Shown here: piece by piece, positions 12,230 through 22,903 of the stretch
Position numbering within the stretch: position 1 is the first letter of the stretch
Layout of the letters: each line of letters opens with the position of its first letter
Source of the DNA: Papaver somniferum
Lineage: Eukaryota > Streptophyta > Magnoliopsida > Ranunculales > Papaveraceae
DNA length: 64,000 bases
NCBI RefSeq assembly: GCF_003573695.1
Contig: NC_039360.1
Location: 63,799,911 to 63,863,910, forward strand
Reading direction: 5' to 3'
Position numbers and translations under genes: made by a program
The notes under the pieces: model-generated
Told to the model about the DNA's origin: nothing
The model's input: the letters and a program-made list of their open reading frames with translations, nothing else
Databases searched by the model: none

Positions 12230-12437
12230 ATGGTATGCGTACCTGTACGCATACTGGTTAGTTATTGGAAGTTCGGAAACTAAGTATGCGTACCCGTACG
12301 CGCACTGGCGGAAGTTCAAGTCCGGTGAATTTCTGCTGGAGTTTGGAAGAGTAAAATGGTATGCGCACTCGTACGCATACTGGCGTAACCAAACTCAGTC
12401 CGGCTACTTAAGGTGTGCGTACCCATTTGCATACTTA
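12230..12437 (+). repeat. LTR palindrome cluster (D)
   Basis: Four units, e.g. TATGCGTACCTGTACGCATA at about 12234, a nearly perfect palindrome. Others start at about 12281, 12357 and 12411. Confidence 0.85.
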
Positions 12438-12912
12438 AGTAGGTTATGTTCAAAAACCGATTTGTTCATGAACTAATACATTTATATAATAAGGAATGCA
12501 ACCTTTTGCAAACCATGGATATAATGTTCATAAAATGATTCGACTGAATCAAAATCGGTTTTTCTTCAATTATGTCTTGTATACTTCTATGAGAATATAA
12601 ACACTTGAAAAACTCTCTAACTAGTTTCATTTGAGTCATTTGAACTAGTTATGATAAAGATGAATAAGGTTGATATGAAAGTGCTCATATGGCTAACCAT
12701 TGGTTAACTATTGTTGAACCAACTACGTGTACACGTTTAGGTACGGTTACATTTATCTAAATGATGGTACATTTCATTTGTGTATAACAAGCTAAGTTCG
12801 ATCTAGCGGTTGAAAGATATTAGCTTGAATCTAATCTGGTTTTCATCTAATGGTGAATATTGAATGCTTTGTTACCAAGGTAACATTGATTGCAAACCCT
12901 GATTTTGAAGAC

Positions 12913-12920
12913 TATATAAA
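12913..12920 (+). promoter_or_regulatory. TATA box of LTR D
   Basis: TATATAAA followed by GGAGA, at the same relative place as in the other Sirevirus LTRs. It probably marks the U3/R boundary region. Confidence 0.65.
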
Positions 12921-14649
12921 GGAGAACTCTATCAATTGGGAAACCTAATCCCCACACCTCCTGTGTGATACTAGTTGCGACTAGAGTCGATTATCCTTTA
13001 ACCTTAGGTTTTTCACGAAACCCTGTAGGTTAATGGCTTGAAGACTTAATTGGGATCGTGAAGCCAGACCCAACTATTTTCTTTGTAGTTGCGTGTTCTG
13101 ATCTTGCTGTTTTTTATCGTGTTGAGTACTATCTTCTTTAAGATTTGCTCGAGATTTATTCTCCTATAGGCAAGAATGAAAAATAGTCACAAACATCTTC
13201 GTCTCATCTTTTGTGATTCCACAATATCTTGTTTCGTTAATCGATTAAGATTATTGTGAGGTGATTGATAATACTAGGTTATTCTTTGGGAATATAAGTT
13301 TGGTTTATCAATTGGTCCCGTTCACCTTGATTTATCAAAAGACAGAACAAAACTCATAGGTATATCTGTGGGAGATAGATATATCTATTTAATAGATTTT
13401 TCTGTGTGAGACAAATTTGTTTATCAAGTCTTCGACTTTGGGTCGTAGCAACTCTTAGTTGTGGGTGAGATCAGCTTGGGAATCAAGTGCGCAGAATCCG
13501 GCATGGTTCAAGAGGCGTAAGGAACGCAACTGTACCTTTATCAATGTGAGATTGATTAGGGTTCAACTACATTCCATACCGAATTTAGCTTGGTAGTAGG
13601 CTAGTATCTGTAGCGGCTTAATATAGTGTGGTGTTCAAATCTGGACTAGGTCCCGGGGGTTTTCTGCATTTGCGGTTTCCTCGTTAGCAAAATTTCTGGT
13701 GTCTGTGTTATTTCTTTTCCGCATTATATTTTGTTATATAATAGAAATATCACAGGTTGTGCGTAAGTTCAATACATTGTGAATCCAAACCCTTGGTTCT
13801 TGATTAAATTGATTGACACTTGGATATTGGTTTTTGATACCGTCCAAGTTGTTTCTTATATTAATCAGGTTCACGGATTTCTATCTATTTGATTTGTTGA
13901 TTACATTAAGAAACAGAGATACGAACTCTTTGATATATTTCTTGATTGAGCTCGCTTTATTAGTTGGTGCTCTCAGAATTATATTGGAGTTATTCCATAC
14001 AGATTGCTGAGCAAAATATTGGGTGTGGTTGTTAGTGTTAGAGCATAACTCGGTCGACCTCGCATGCGTTGCTATATCAAGCATGTTTGTCAATGTTAGT
14101 GATCAAAAGTATGAGTCTTGATTTATAGTCTATTATAGCTAAGTCTCGGACTAGGATAGAAAAGTGTAGTTGAGCTCAGAGAATTCATGGCGATTCATCA
14201 TACAACGACAAAGATCTACTCAAGTAACCGTGGAACTTCATCACCAAAAAGGTATGTGGAGACTTGAACTTATCTATCACTCAAAATTCTATCTATTCTA
14301 TCTCCTACTTCTTATGAGACAAAAAGTCGTATGCTATATAGACTGGATCATACACATTTGACATTTCGAGCTGAGTATTCACTACTTATCCTTTTCTCGA
14401 AATCGTGTGTTGGTAAAGCGTTTCGCTTTGATCAAGTTTATCTTCACCTAGTGACGAAAGTCATGAAAAGTTTCAATTACTTTGAGAATTGCTCTGACGT
14501 GAAACGATCTGTGAATAACGGCTATATAACGTCCTCTGAGAATGTCTCAATAGTTGGAATGAGAGTTTAGATTACATAACCATGTATTCCTTAATCCGAA
14601 GTTTTCTAACTTTGTTGATTGAGAGAAACCGGAGGAATTGGCTTTGCCA

Positions 14650-14855
14650 AGTCCGCGAACCCAGTTTGCGAACTCAGTCCGCGAACTGTCGGAAGTTCTT
14701 GTACCGAGAATTTCTGTTGGGATTCCAAATTCGTTCGTGAAGTTCAAGTCCGCGAACTCAGTCCGCGAACCTAGTCCGCGAACTGGCGGAACTCTCTTTG
14801 CCGAGATTTTCTGCTGAGTTTGGAAAACTCCGCCGGTTGCCTTAAGTCCGCGAAC
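14650..14855 (+). repeat. LTR short-repeat cluster, AGTCCGCGAACT type (A 5' LTR)
   Basis: Seven or so copies of a near-palindromic AGTCCGCGAACT unit, some at about 16-bp period (14745-14790), replace the GTACGC palindromes of other subfamilies. The 5' LTR has one more unit than the 3' LTR. Confidence 0.82.
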
Positions 14856-15326
14856 TTGTTTGTGAGATTAAGTGGTTATGATCTAAAGATGTGCTCTGAA
14901 CATGAAACTTAAATTACTAAGGAATGTTTTATGCAAACCGTGTCTATAAAGTTCATGAGTCGATTCAATCGAATCGAATCATCTTTGTTTCAATTGTGTC
15001 TTGTGTAGTTACATAAGATCTCATAGCAATTGAACAACTCTCTAACTAGTTCATTTGAGTCAATTGAACTAGTTATGGTGAAGAAGAACTAGGTTAATAT
15101 GAATTGCTCATATGGTTAACTTTTTGGGTTTCTATGTTGAACCAACATACACGTACACGTTTGGGCATGGTTTTCACAAACCTAGTAAACGTCTACCCAA
15201 GTGTGTGTGACAAGCTAAGTTTTCGATCTAACGGTTGAGAAATATTAGCTTGAATCTAAATCAGGTTTTTATCTAACGATGAATATGCATTTTTTTGTAA
15301 CTAAGGCAAAACCCTGATTTGAAGGC

Positions 15327-15335
15327 TATATAAAG
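15327..15335 (+). promoter_or_regulatory. TATA box of A 5' LTR
   Basis: TATATAAAG followed by GAGACG, about 1.29 kb into the LTR. Transcription would be expected to start about 30 bp downstream. Confidence 0.7.
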
Positions 15336-16039
15336 GAGACGTCTAGCATTGTGCAAAACTAATCCCCACACGTCTGTGTGATACTAGTGCGCTCGCTAGA
15401 GTCGATTCTCCTTTAACCTTTGGTTTTCTTCTCTAAAACCAGGTTAACGACTTAAAGACTTCGTTGGGATTGTGAAGCCAGACCGATACTACTTTTATCG
15501 TAGTTGTGTGATCTGATCCTGCATCTTCTATCGTACGAGTACAATCTATTGATTGATTTGAGATCGTGAGAGTTCACCGATAGGAAAGATAAATAAGTCA
15601 CGAACATCTTCGTCTCACTGTTTGTGATTCCTCGACAAACCGCTTGTGTAGTCAAGAAGGATTGTTGAGAGGTGATTGATTAATCTAGGCTGTTCTTCGG
15701 GAATATAAGACCTGATTATCAATTGGTTCCTGTTCACCTTGATTTTATATCTTAAGACGGAACAAAAACCTAGGGTTTTTCTGTGGGAGACAGATTTATC
15801 CTTTGATAGACTTTTCTGTGTGCGACATATTTGTTTATTATCAAGTTTGCGATTTTGGGTTGCAACAACTCTTTGTTGTGGGTAAGATCAGCTAAGGGAA
15901 TCAAGTGCGCAGTATCCTTCTGGGATCAGAGGCGTAGGAGTACAACTGTACCTTGAATCGGTCGGATTGGGGTTCAACTATAGTCCAGTCCAAAGTTAGC
16001 TGGTAGTAGGCTAGTGTCTGTAGCGTCTTAATACAGTGT

Positions 16040-16100
16040 GTATTCAATCTGGACTAGGTCCCGGGGTTTTTCTGCATTTGCGGTTTCCTCGTTAATAAAA
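16040..16100 (+). promoter_or_regulatory. Conserved GC-rich LTR module (type copy of 15)
   Basis: GGACTAGGTCC, a perfect inverted repeat with a 3-base loop, then CCGGGG, then TTTTTCTGCATTTGCGG and TTTCCTCGTTAA. Copies at about 4428(+), 5998(-), 7997(-), 13633(+), 16040(+), 22547(+), 23518(-), 29700(-), 34977(-), 44577(-), 49218(+), 52591(-), 53134(-), 60233(-) and 62570(-). It lies about 370-470 bp from the LTR 3' end, downstream of TATA, so probably inside the transcript (R/U5). Role unknown. Confidence 0.8.
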
Positions 16101-16459
16101 CTTCTAGTGTCAGTGTTATTTCTTTTCCGCATTATATTTTATATAATTGAAATAATATAGGTTGTGTGTTAAGATCATCAATTGGAAATCCAACCTTTGG
16201 TTGTTGATTGATATTGATTGATCCTTGGATATTGGTCTTTGGTACCGTCCACATTATTCCTTGTATTTGATAAAGACTCGCCATTGTTTTTAACTTGAGT
16301 AAAAATCAAATCAAGAGAGAGATATTAACTCCTTGAGATACTTTAATCTAGATTGAGTCTGACTGTCTAGTTGATTCTCTAGCAAAGTATTTCGGAGTTT
16401 GTCCATACATATTGCTAATCGAATTATTGGGTGTTGTTGTTAGACCCCCGCTTTTTCAA

Positions 16460-16482
16460 TTGGTATCAGAGCAGGCAAACAC
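16460..16482 (+). promoter_or_regulatory. PBS of element A
   Basis: TTGGTATCAGAGCAGGC directly after the LTR (one spacer base). Complementary to initiator tRNA-Met. Confidence 0.9.
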
Positions 16483-16524
16483 GTTTAATACCTAATAAGT
16501 CCGTGTTTGTAGCGATCTGACTCT

Positions 16525-18308
16525 ATGGAAAGAGGTGCTATCTCTATTAACGTACCACCAGTGTTCGATGGCTCAAATTATTTATGGTGAAAAATTGCTA
16601 TGTGAGCTTTTCTTCAATCGCGTGATTTTCAATCATAGGTATATGTGGTTAATGGCTATGATGCTCCCGTTGTGGCAGTTGGTGATATAAATGTTCACAA
16701 ACTTATTGGTGAATACACCGCTATTAAGATAACTGTTGCAAAGCAAAATTCCGACGGTTTGAATGCTATCACACATGCCATTACCCCAAATCTTCAGCAT
16801 CATGTGACAAACTGCACTAGATCTAAAGATGCTTGGGATATCTAGAAACCGTATTTGAAGGCAACTCCAGTGAAAAGGATGCTAGGCTTCAAAACCTTAA
16901 TTCCGATTGGGAGAACCTTCGTATGGCAGATGAAGAAACATTTGGTAAGTTTAATCACAAAGTGTCTGAAATTGTTAATGCAGCTTTTGCATTGGGTAAT
17001 ACTATTCCTGAAAAGGACATTGTGATGAAAATTCTCAGATCGTTGCCATCTAGATACGAGTCTAAGAAGCATGCCATCGTTGAGGGGAATAACCTCGATA
17101 ATATTTCCAAAAACACCTTGGTTGCAAAGCTTAAGATATTTGACCATGAGCATACATCTAAAGTCGGTAAGGATGTTGCCTTTAAAGCACAAAAGAACAC
17201 TAAATTACTTGTCAAAGGTAAGAGTGTTCATGTCTCTGAGGATGATCAGTCTGAGGATGATTTTTAGGATGAAGATCTTGACAAATCAGTCTCCTTGATC
17301 ACAAGACAGTTTAGGGATCTTCTGTTGAAGAGAAGTAAACGGTTTTCAAGATACAAACCTAAGTCATCAGAAAAACCTCACGGTCGCGTACCTCCTAAAA
17401 ACAGGGATGCTGACGAGGCTTATGACGAGGACATGCCTCGGTGCTTTAAGTGTAAGGGTTTTGGCAATTTAACGAATGCCCAAATCGTAGAAAATACACT
17501 GGGAACAAAGGTCGAGCTGTAACACTTGATGAAATGTCTAAAACCTATGATTCCGATGAAGATAGGAAATCAAGTGTAGGGCTTCTTTGTGAAAACATCG
17601 ATTTTGATACTTGTAGCAATACATATATCAACCTCAATGGGTTCGGAGAAGAGGGAAACCCAATCAAGCTGGAAGATTCACTTTATTCGATAACTGGAAA
17701 CCCTATCAGTGATGTTTCAGGATCAACTGTATGTCTAGCTGCTTGCACATCTCAGATGCCTGAATACTATCCAAGATTGACGTGCTCGTTTTGTTCGATG
17801 AAGGGACGCGAACTATCAAGGTGTTACAAATACAAGCACCAAATAAGTCACGCCAACAAACTTCAACGAAGAGCAGATCGATTAGCAAGGAAGCTGAAAC
17901 TTGCTCAGAAGACCGCCGAGGTATGTAGGATCTTATCTTCGTCTAATAAGTTGGTTTCCAAGGATAAAATAAGACCATTTGAAAAGAAAATATGGTAAAA
18001 TCGTTTTGATAGACAGAGATCACAGGATTCCTCCCATGAGGAAAAAAATGGACAAATCGTTGTTCATCGCAACACAACTTGATTGTGTTGTTGGGAAAAT
18101 ATTGTCTCATGTGCCTGTTCGAAAAGAGACAAGATTGAGTACTGATCCAGGCTTCAGAAAAGTTTTTCCTTCTTTTCTTAGATTTGTTATTTTTTTTTTC
18201 TATCAAATAAAAGAAAGGGTTATTATCGACAATTCTACTCTTTATAGGCTTTTAGAGTTGGGCGTATACGAACCTGTTAATAGGTTTCGAACCCTATATT
18301 CCTTTTGA
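16525..18308 (+). pseudogene. Gag of element A (UBN2-type capsid, broken knuckle)
   Basis: Gag forms the virus-like particle. The ATG at 16525 opens MERGAISINVPPVFDGSNY; the capsid core follows as LETVFEGNSSEKDARLQ, NSDWENLRMA, SLPSRYESKK and FDHEHTSK. Early stops replace Trp/Arg codons (three between about 16585 and 16640), a frameshift lies near 16840, and TAG at 17265-17267 follows an acidic stretch. The nucleocapsid begins CFKCKGFG, but a shift then destroys the His and last Cys of the CCHC knuckle. The C-terminal part resumes at 17534 (DSDEDRKSS, KGRELSRCYKYKH) and ends with the family motif ATQLDCVVGKILSHVPV and a conserved IIDNSTLYR segment. Ancestral length about 590 codons. Confidence 0.87.
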
Positions 18309-18387
18309 CATACTTTATAAGACTACTTGTTGAAATAAGTGATTCCATCACACAAATCCAGTTGTTTATAACTGTTCTCAAAGCACT

Positions 18388-18753
18388 ATGTCGTCATAGG
18401 GAAAGGATGTCAACATGATTGTTAAGTCTTCAATCAAGGAAAAAGAGAAATCTCCTGTTTCTAAGTCCCTGAAAAGAAAAGGAAGGAATACAAGAAAACC
18501 CAGGGATGTTCCTTCTAACTCTCAGAAGTTTTCCGATGTTCTAGATGAGTTAAAGGAAATAAGAAGGGAGATTTATTAAATAAAGACGTTCGTGTCTAAA
18601 TCTTTGGAAATTCAGAGGACCCTAATTAGACCTCTTCAGCCAAGACAGTTCGTGGGTATTGACACTTATCTCCGTGAACCTTATGTCCCGATGGTTGTCG
18701 ATAACAAGGAGTTCGGGAACGATAAAGAATTTCTCAAAGGAATTGTTGCCTAG
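18388..18753 (+). pseudogene. Small ORF2 of element A (about 121 codons)
   Basis: Frame from ATG 18388 to TAG 18751-18753, about 80 bp after the gag region. It holds basic (SLKRKGRNTRKPRD), helical (KFSDVLDELKEIRREI) and acidic C-terminal (VDNKEFGNDKEF) parts. Element B carries the same frame (26988-27356) with about the same length, so it is an inherited second frame rather than chance. Broken by a TAG near 18397 and TAA near 18577. Function unknown; no family recognised. Confidence 0.72.
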
Positions 18754-20529
18754 TATGTCTTCTTTTTTGGATTAGCTGGAAGAATAACTAGAGCTTTGAA
18801 TAGCGAAGATTGTGACTACAGATAGCTATTTTTGTTTTCATCTTCTTATGGTTATTTTTTAGGTTTATTGGTTTTTAAATTCTAAAAATATTTGGAGGAT
18901 GATATTATTGCAGTATTAATCTGTTTTGAAGTATTGCAATATTTTTATGGGATATGTATTGTTTGCGTCCGTGAACTTGAAGGTCCCATATTATGTCAAA
19001 AGTAAAGTCGTTCATAAATTGATATTCGTATTGATGAAAGGACGAATGGACTTTTGACAATTACAAAAGTTATGCCTATGCAGTCATTTATTTGATGGAA
19101 AATAGGATGAAATCTTTTGTTTTACGAGGATAAAGTCTATTATGTCGTTATGCAAATAGTGATGGAAAATAGAATAGATCCTTGTATGTTATCCACGGTA
19201 TTGATCTTCATTGATCCATTTTGTTATGTTTTACCGTGAAGGCTCCATTGTGTATCTTATGTTGAGCACCTTACAACTATGTCGATTAATATTGGCCTTG
19301 TTGGTTGTTCCATGAGATGCTATATGTTGAGCATTCTTGAACTAAATTAATCATCTTGATTGGTTATTTAGTTATTTGCTCCGAAAGTCTTCTTTTGTCG
19401 AGCAAAATCATTTGACAATTAAATTGATTGCTTCAGTGATTAGTTTGGTTGTGTATTCCAATTAGATTAATTATAGGCTCTCTTGTAATTAATCTAGTTG
19501 AGTTTTTCATATGTTCCACAATTTCTTGTGTTGAGTATATGAACGGCTATACTAATCATGTTCTATTGGTTGATGTAGTCGTGTATTCCGTAAGGTTTTC
19601 CTTATGTTGAGTATTTGAACGATTAAGGTAGTCATCTCCGTGTGGTTATCTTAGTCGTAGCTCCGTAAGTTTACTTATGTTGAGCACAATCAATTAAATT
19701 GATCACTTTTGTGGTTTGATTTAGTTGCGTATTCCGATTAAATTAATCATGGGTTTACTTGTGATTAATTTGATTGAGTTTTGGATATAGAAAATCATTT
19801 CCATGGTTTTTGGTGTCAAATTAAAAAATCCATCTTTTCTTTCGAAATTAAGGTCGCTCTTGTTGTTCTTTCGGGAATGACATCAAATGGGGTGGGAGTT
19901 CTTTTGAACTTGTGCTTAATGGTAATATCTTGCGGGGTGTGCGGCTGTGGAATTTTGTAGGGGTTATCTTGTATCTTAAAAGTCCTCGATGGATGCATTT
20001 AGTTTCGGCTTTATGATTGCATCTAAATTAAGTTGGTATGTATTTTTTCTTTTAGTCTATGAAATATCTCTTGTGGAAATTTCATTATGATCCCGTTCTT
20101 TTACCTTTGCCAATTTTATTGACAAAAAGGGGGAGAAATAATGTAGTTCACACTACAAATACATATGGTTTTCGGATCATTGTGTAAGGGGGAGTGGTTT
20201 CCATGATCTAGATGGAGTATTGACTAAGGGGGAGTGATACATATCACCATAGTATTGTTGTTAAAGTCGTGATGCAATTGGACTTTGATGTTACATAATG
20301 ATACTATGAAACTGTATAATAATGATTGAGAATCTCGATTTCTTTCATTTTTATAGCTACGGATTTTCAACAACGGTGGTGCTAAACTTACAACCTTTGG
20401 GATCATTGGAGTACTTGGAAGGACAAAGATTTCAAGGAACGTTGAAGATTAGACTATGGAATAGGAGCCACTAAAGTTTATCTTTTTTTTTATTCCATAT
20501 GTAATAACAGTTTTGTCACTAAAATTGAC
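18754..20529 (+). other. 3' non-coding spacer of A with degenerate GTTGAGCA repeats and three extra polypurine tracts
   Basis: About 1.8 kb with no coding frame. Between about 19255 and 19700 the motif TGTTGAGCA/TGTTGAGTA recurs about five times at roughly 60-150 bp intervals with AATTAATCAT-like and TGGTTNNNTTAGT-like sequence between. Polypurine tracts (AAGGGGGAG type) occur at 20124-20136, 20185-20194 and 20225-20234. Confidence 0.65.
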
Positions 20530-20541
20530 AAAGGGGGAGAT
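20530..20541 (+). promoter_or_regulatory. Polypurine tract of A next to the 3' LTR
   Basis: AAAGGGGGAGAT immediately before TGTTAGAGCA. It is the plus-strand primer that defines the LTR start. Confidence 0.9.
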
Positions 20542-22903
20542 TGTTAGAGCATAGCTCGGTCGACCTCGCATGCGTTGTTATATCAAGCATGTTTGTCAAT
20601 GTTAGTGATCAAAACTATGAGTCTTGATTTCTAGTCTATTATACCTAAGTATCGGACTATGATAGAAAAGCGTAGTTGAGCTCAAGGACTTCATGGCGAT
20701 TCATCATACAACGACAAATATCTACTCAAGGAACCGTGGAACTTCATCAACAAAAATGTATGAGGATACTTGAACTTATCTATCACTCAAAAGTCTATCT
20801 ATTCTATCTCCTACTTCTTATGAGACAAAAAGTCGTATGCTATATAGACTGGATCATACACATTTGACATTTCGAGATGAGTATTCACTACTTATCTTTT
20901 TCTCGAAAACGTGTGTTGGTAAAGCGTTTCGCTTTGATCAAGTTTATCTTCACCTAGTGACGAAAGTCATGAAAAGTTTCAATTACTTTGAGAATTGCTC
21001 TGACGTAAAACGGTCTGTGAATAACGTCTATATAACTTCCTTTGAGAATGTCTCAATGATTGGAATGAGAGTTTAGATTACATAACCATGTATTCTTTAA
21101 TCCGAAGTTTTCGAACTTTGTTGATTGAGAGAGACCGGAGGAATTGGCTTTGCCAAGTCCGCGAACCCAGTTTGCGAACTCAGTCTGCAAACTGTCGGAA
21201 GTTCTTGTACCGAGAATTTCTGCTGGGATTCCAAATTCGTTCGTGAAGTTCAAGTCCGCGAACCTAGTCCGCGAACTGGCGGAAGTCTCTTTGCCGAGAT
21301 TTTCTGCTGAGTTTGGAAAACTCTGCCGGTTGCCTTAAGTCCGCGAACTTGTTTGTGAGATTAAGTGGTTATGATATAAAGATGTGCTCTGAACATGAAA
21401 CTTAAATTACTAATGAATGCTTTATGCAAACCGTGGCTATAAAGTTCATGAGCCGATTCAATCGAATCGAATCATCTTTGTTTCAATTGTGTCTTGTGTA
21501 GTTACATAAGATCTCATAGCAATTGAACAACTCTCTAACTAGTTCATTTGAGTCAATTGAACTAGTTATGGTGAAGAAGAACTAGGTTAATATGAATTGC
21601 TCATATGGTTAACTTTTTGGGTTTCTATGTTGAACCAACATACACGTACACGTTTGGGCATGGTTTTCACAAACCTAGTAAACGTCTACCCAAGTGTGTG
21701 TGACAAGCTAAGTTTTCGATCTAACGGTTGAGAAATATTAGATTGAATCTAAATCAGGTTTTCATCTAACGATGAATATGCATTTTTTTGTAACTAAGGC
21801 AAAACCCTGATTTGAAGGCTATATAAAGGAGACGTCTAGCATTGTGCAAAACTAATCCCCACACGTCTGTGTGATACTAGTGCGCTCGCTAGAGTCGATT
21901 CTCCTTTAACCTTTGGTTTTCTTCTCTAAAACCAGGTTAACGACTTAAAGACTTCGTTGGGATTGTGAAGCCAGACCGATACTACTTTTATCGTAGTTGT
22001 GTGATCTGATCTTTCATCTTCTATCGTACGAGTACAATCTATTGATTGACTTGAGATCGTGAGAGTTCTCCGATAGGCAAGATAAAGAAGTCACAAAAAT
22101 CTTCGTCTCACTGTTTGTGATTCCTCGACAAACCGCTTGTGTAGTCAAGAAGGATTGTTGATAGGTGATTGATTAATCTAGGCTGTTCTTCGAGAATATA
22201 TGGTCGGATTATCAATTGGTTCATGTTCACCTTGATTTTATATCTTAAGACGGAACAAAAACCTAGGGTTTTTCTGTGGGAGACAGATTTATCCTTTGAT
22301 AGACTTTTCTGTGTGCGACATATTTGTTTATTATCAAGTCTGCGATTTTGGGTTGCAGCAACTCTTAGTTGTGGGTGAGATCAGCTAAGGGAATCAAGTG
22401 CGCAGTATCCTGCTGGGATCAGAGGCGTAGGAGTACAACTGTACCTTGAATCGGTAAGAGACTGATTGGGGTTCAACTATAGTCCAGTCCGAAGTTAGCT
22501 TTTAGTAGGCTAGTGTCTGTAGCGGCTTAATACAGTGTGTATTCAATCTGGGCTAGGTCCCGGGGTTTTTCTGCATTTGCGGTTTACTCGTTAACAAAAC
22601 TTCTAGGTTGTGCGTTAAGATCATCAATTGGAAATCCAAACTTTGGTTGTTGATTGATATTGATTGATCCTTGGATATTTGTCTTTGGTATCGTCCAAGT
22701 TATTCCTTGTATTTGATAAAGACTCGCTATTGTTTTTAGCTTGAGTAAAAATCAAATCAAGAGAGAGATATTAACTCCTTGAGATACTTTAATCTAGATT
22801 AATTCTGACTGTCTAGTTGATTCGCTAGCAAAGTATTTCGGAGTTTGTCCATACAGATTGCTAATTGAATTATTGGGTGGTGTTGTTAACCCCCGCTTTT
22901 TCA
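20542..22903 (+). repeat. 3' LTR of A (2362 bp)
   Basis: Pairs with 14036-16458. It is about 60 bp shorter, mostly from one deletion after AAACTTCTAG near 22606 (in the 5' LTR about 16108-16165 is extra), and it also lacks one GTCCGCGAAC unit. It ends GTTGTTAACCCCCGCTTTTTCA-like at 22903 and is followed at once by the CTTTG duplication that belongs to LTR D, not to A. Confidence 0.9.
21156..21350 (+). repeat. LTR short-repeat cluster, AGTCCGCGAACT type (A 3' LTR)
   Basis: Same cluster as at 14650. The segment at 21250-21282 has two units where the 5' LTR has three. Confidence 0.82.

Larger units (their letters stand above)
11550..14035 (+). repeat. LTR D, probable solo LTR lacking its last bases
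   Basis: Starts TGCTAGAGCACTGC and is collinear with C-type LTRs: palindrome cluster, TATA at 12913-12920, GC-rich module at about 13633-13690. It stops at GGGTGTGGTTGTTAG, about 15 bp before the expected ACCCCCGCTTTTTCA terminus, where the 5' LTR of A begins. No internal domain or partner LTR of its own subfamily is present. Confidence 0.85.
14036..16458 (+). repeat. 5' LTR of A (2423 bp)
   Basis: TGTTAGAGCATAACTCGG...CCCCCGCTTTTTCA. Carries a GTCCGCGAAC repeat cluster (about 14650-14855), TATA (15327-15335) and the GC-rich module (about 16040-16100). Confidence 0.93.
14036..22903 (+). mobile_element. Sirevirus element A, gag-only (non-autonomous)
   Basis: 5' LTR 14036-16458, PBS from 16460, gag-like frames 16525-18308, small ORF2 18388-18753, 3' non-coding 18754-20529, polypurine tract 20530-20541, 3' LTR 20542-22903. 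No protease, integrase, reverse transcriptase or RNase H is detectable in the 4.1-kb interior, so it fits the class of terminal-repeat elements with only a gag domain (TR-GAG). The LTRs look about 98% identical in the stretches I compared by eye, so it appears to be one of the youngest layers. Confidence 0.9.

Noticed and set aside
12171..12476. 101-residue plus-strand frame with repeated YAYxYAY motifs
   Set aside because: It lies in the palindrome cluster of LTR D. The Tyr/Ala repeats are translations of GTACGCATAC units, and similar frames occur on both strands of other LTRs.
20676..21076. Plus-strand frames of 63 and 79 residues repeated at 14170-14570
   Set aside because: The duplication is explained by the two LTRs of A; no conserved protein features, and sequence between copies changes without respect to codons.
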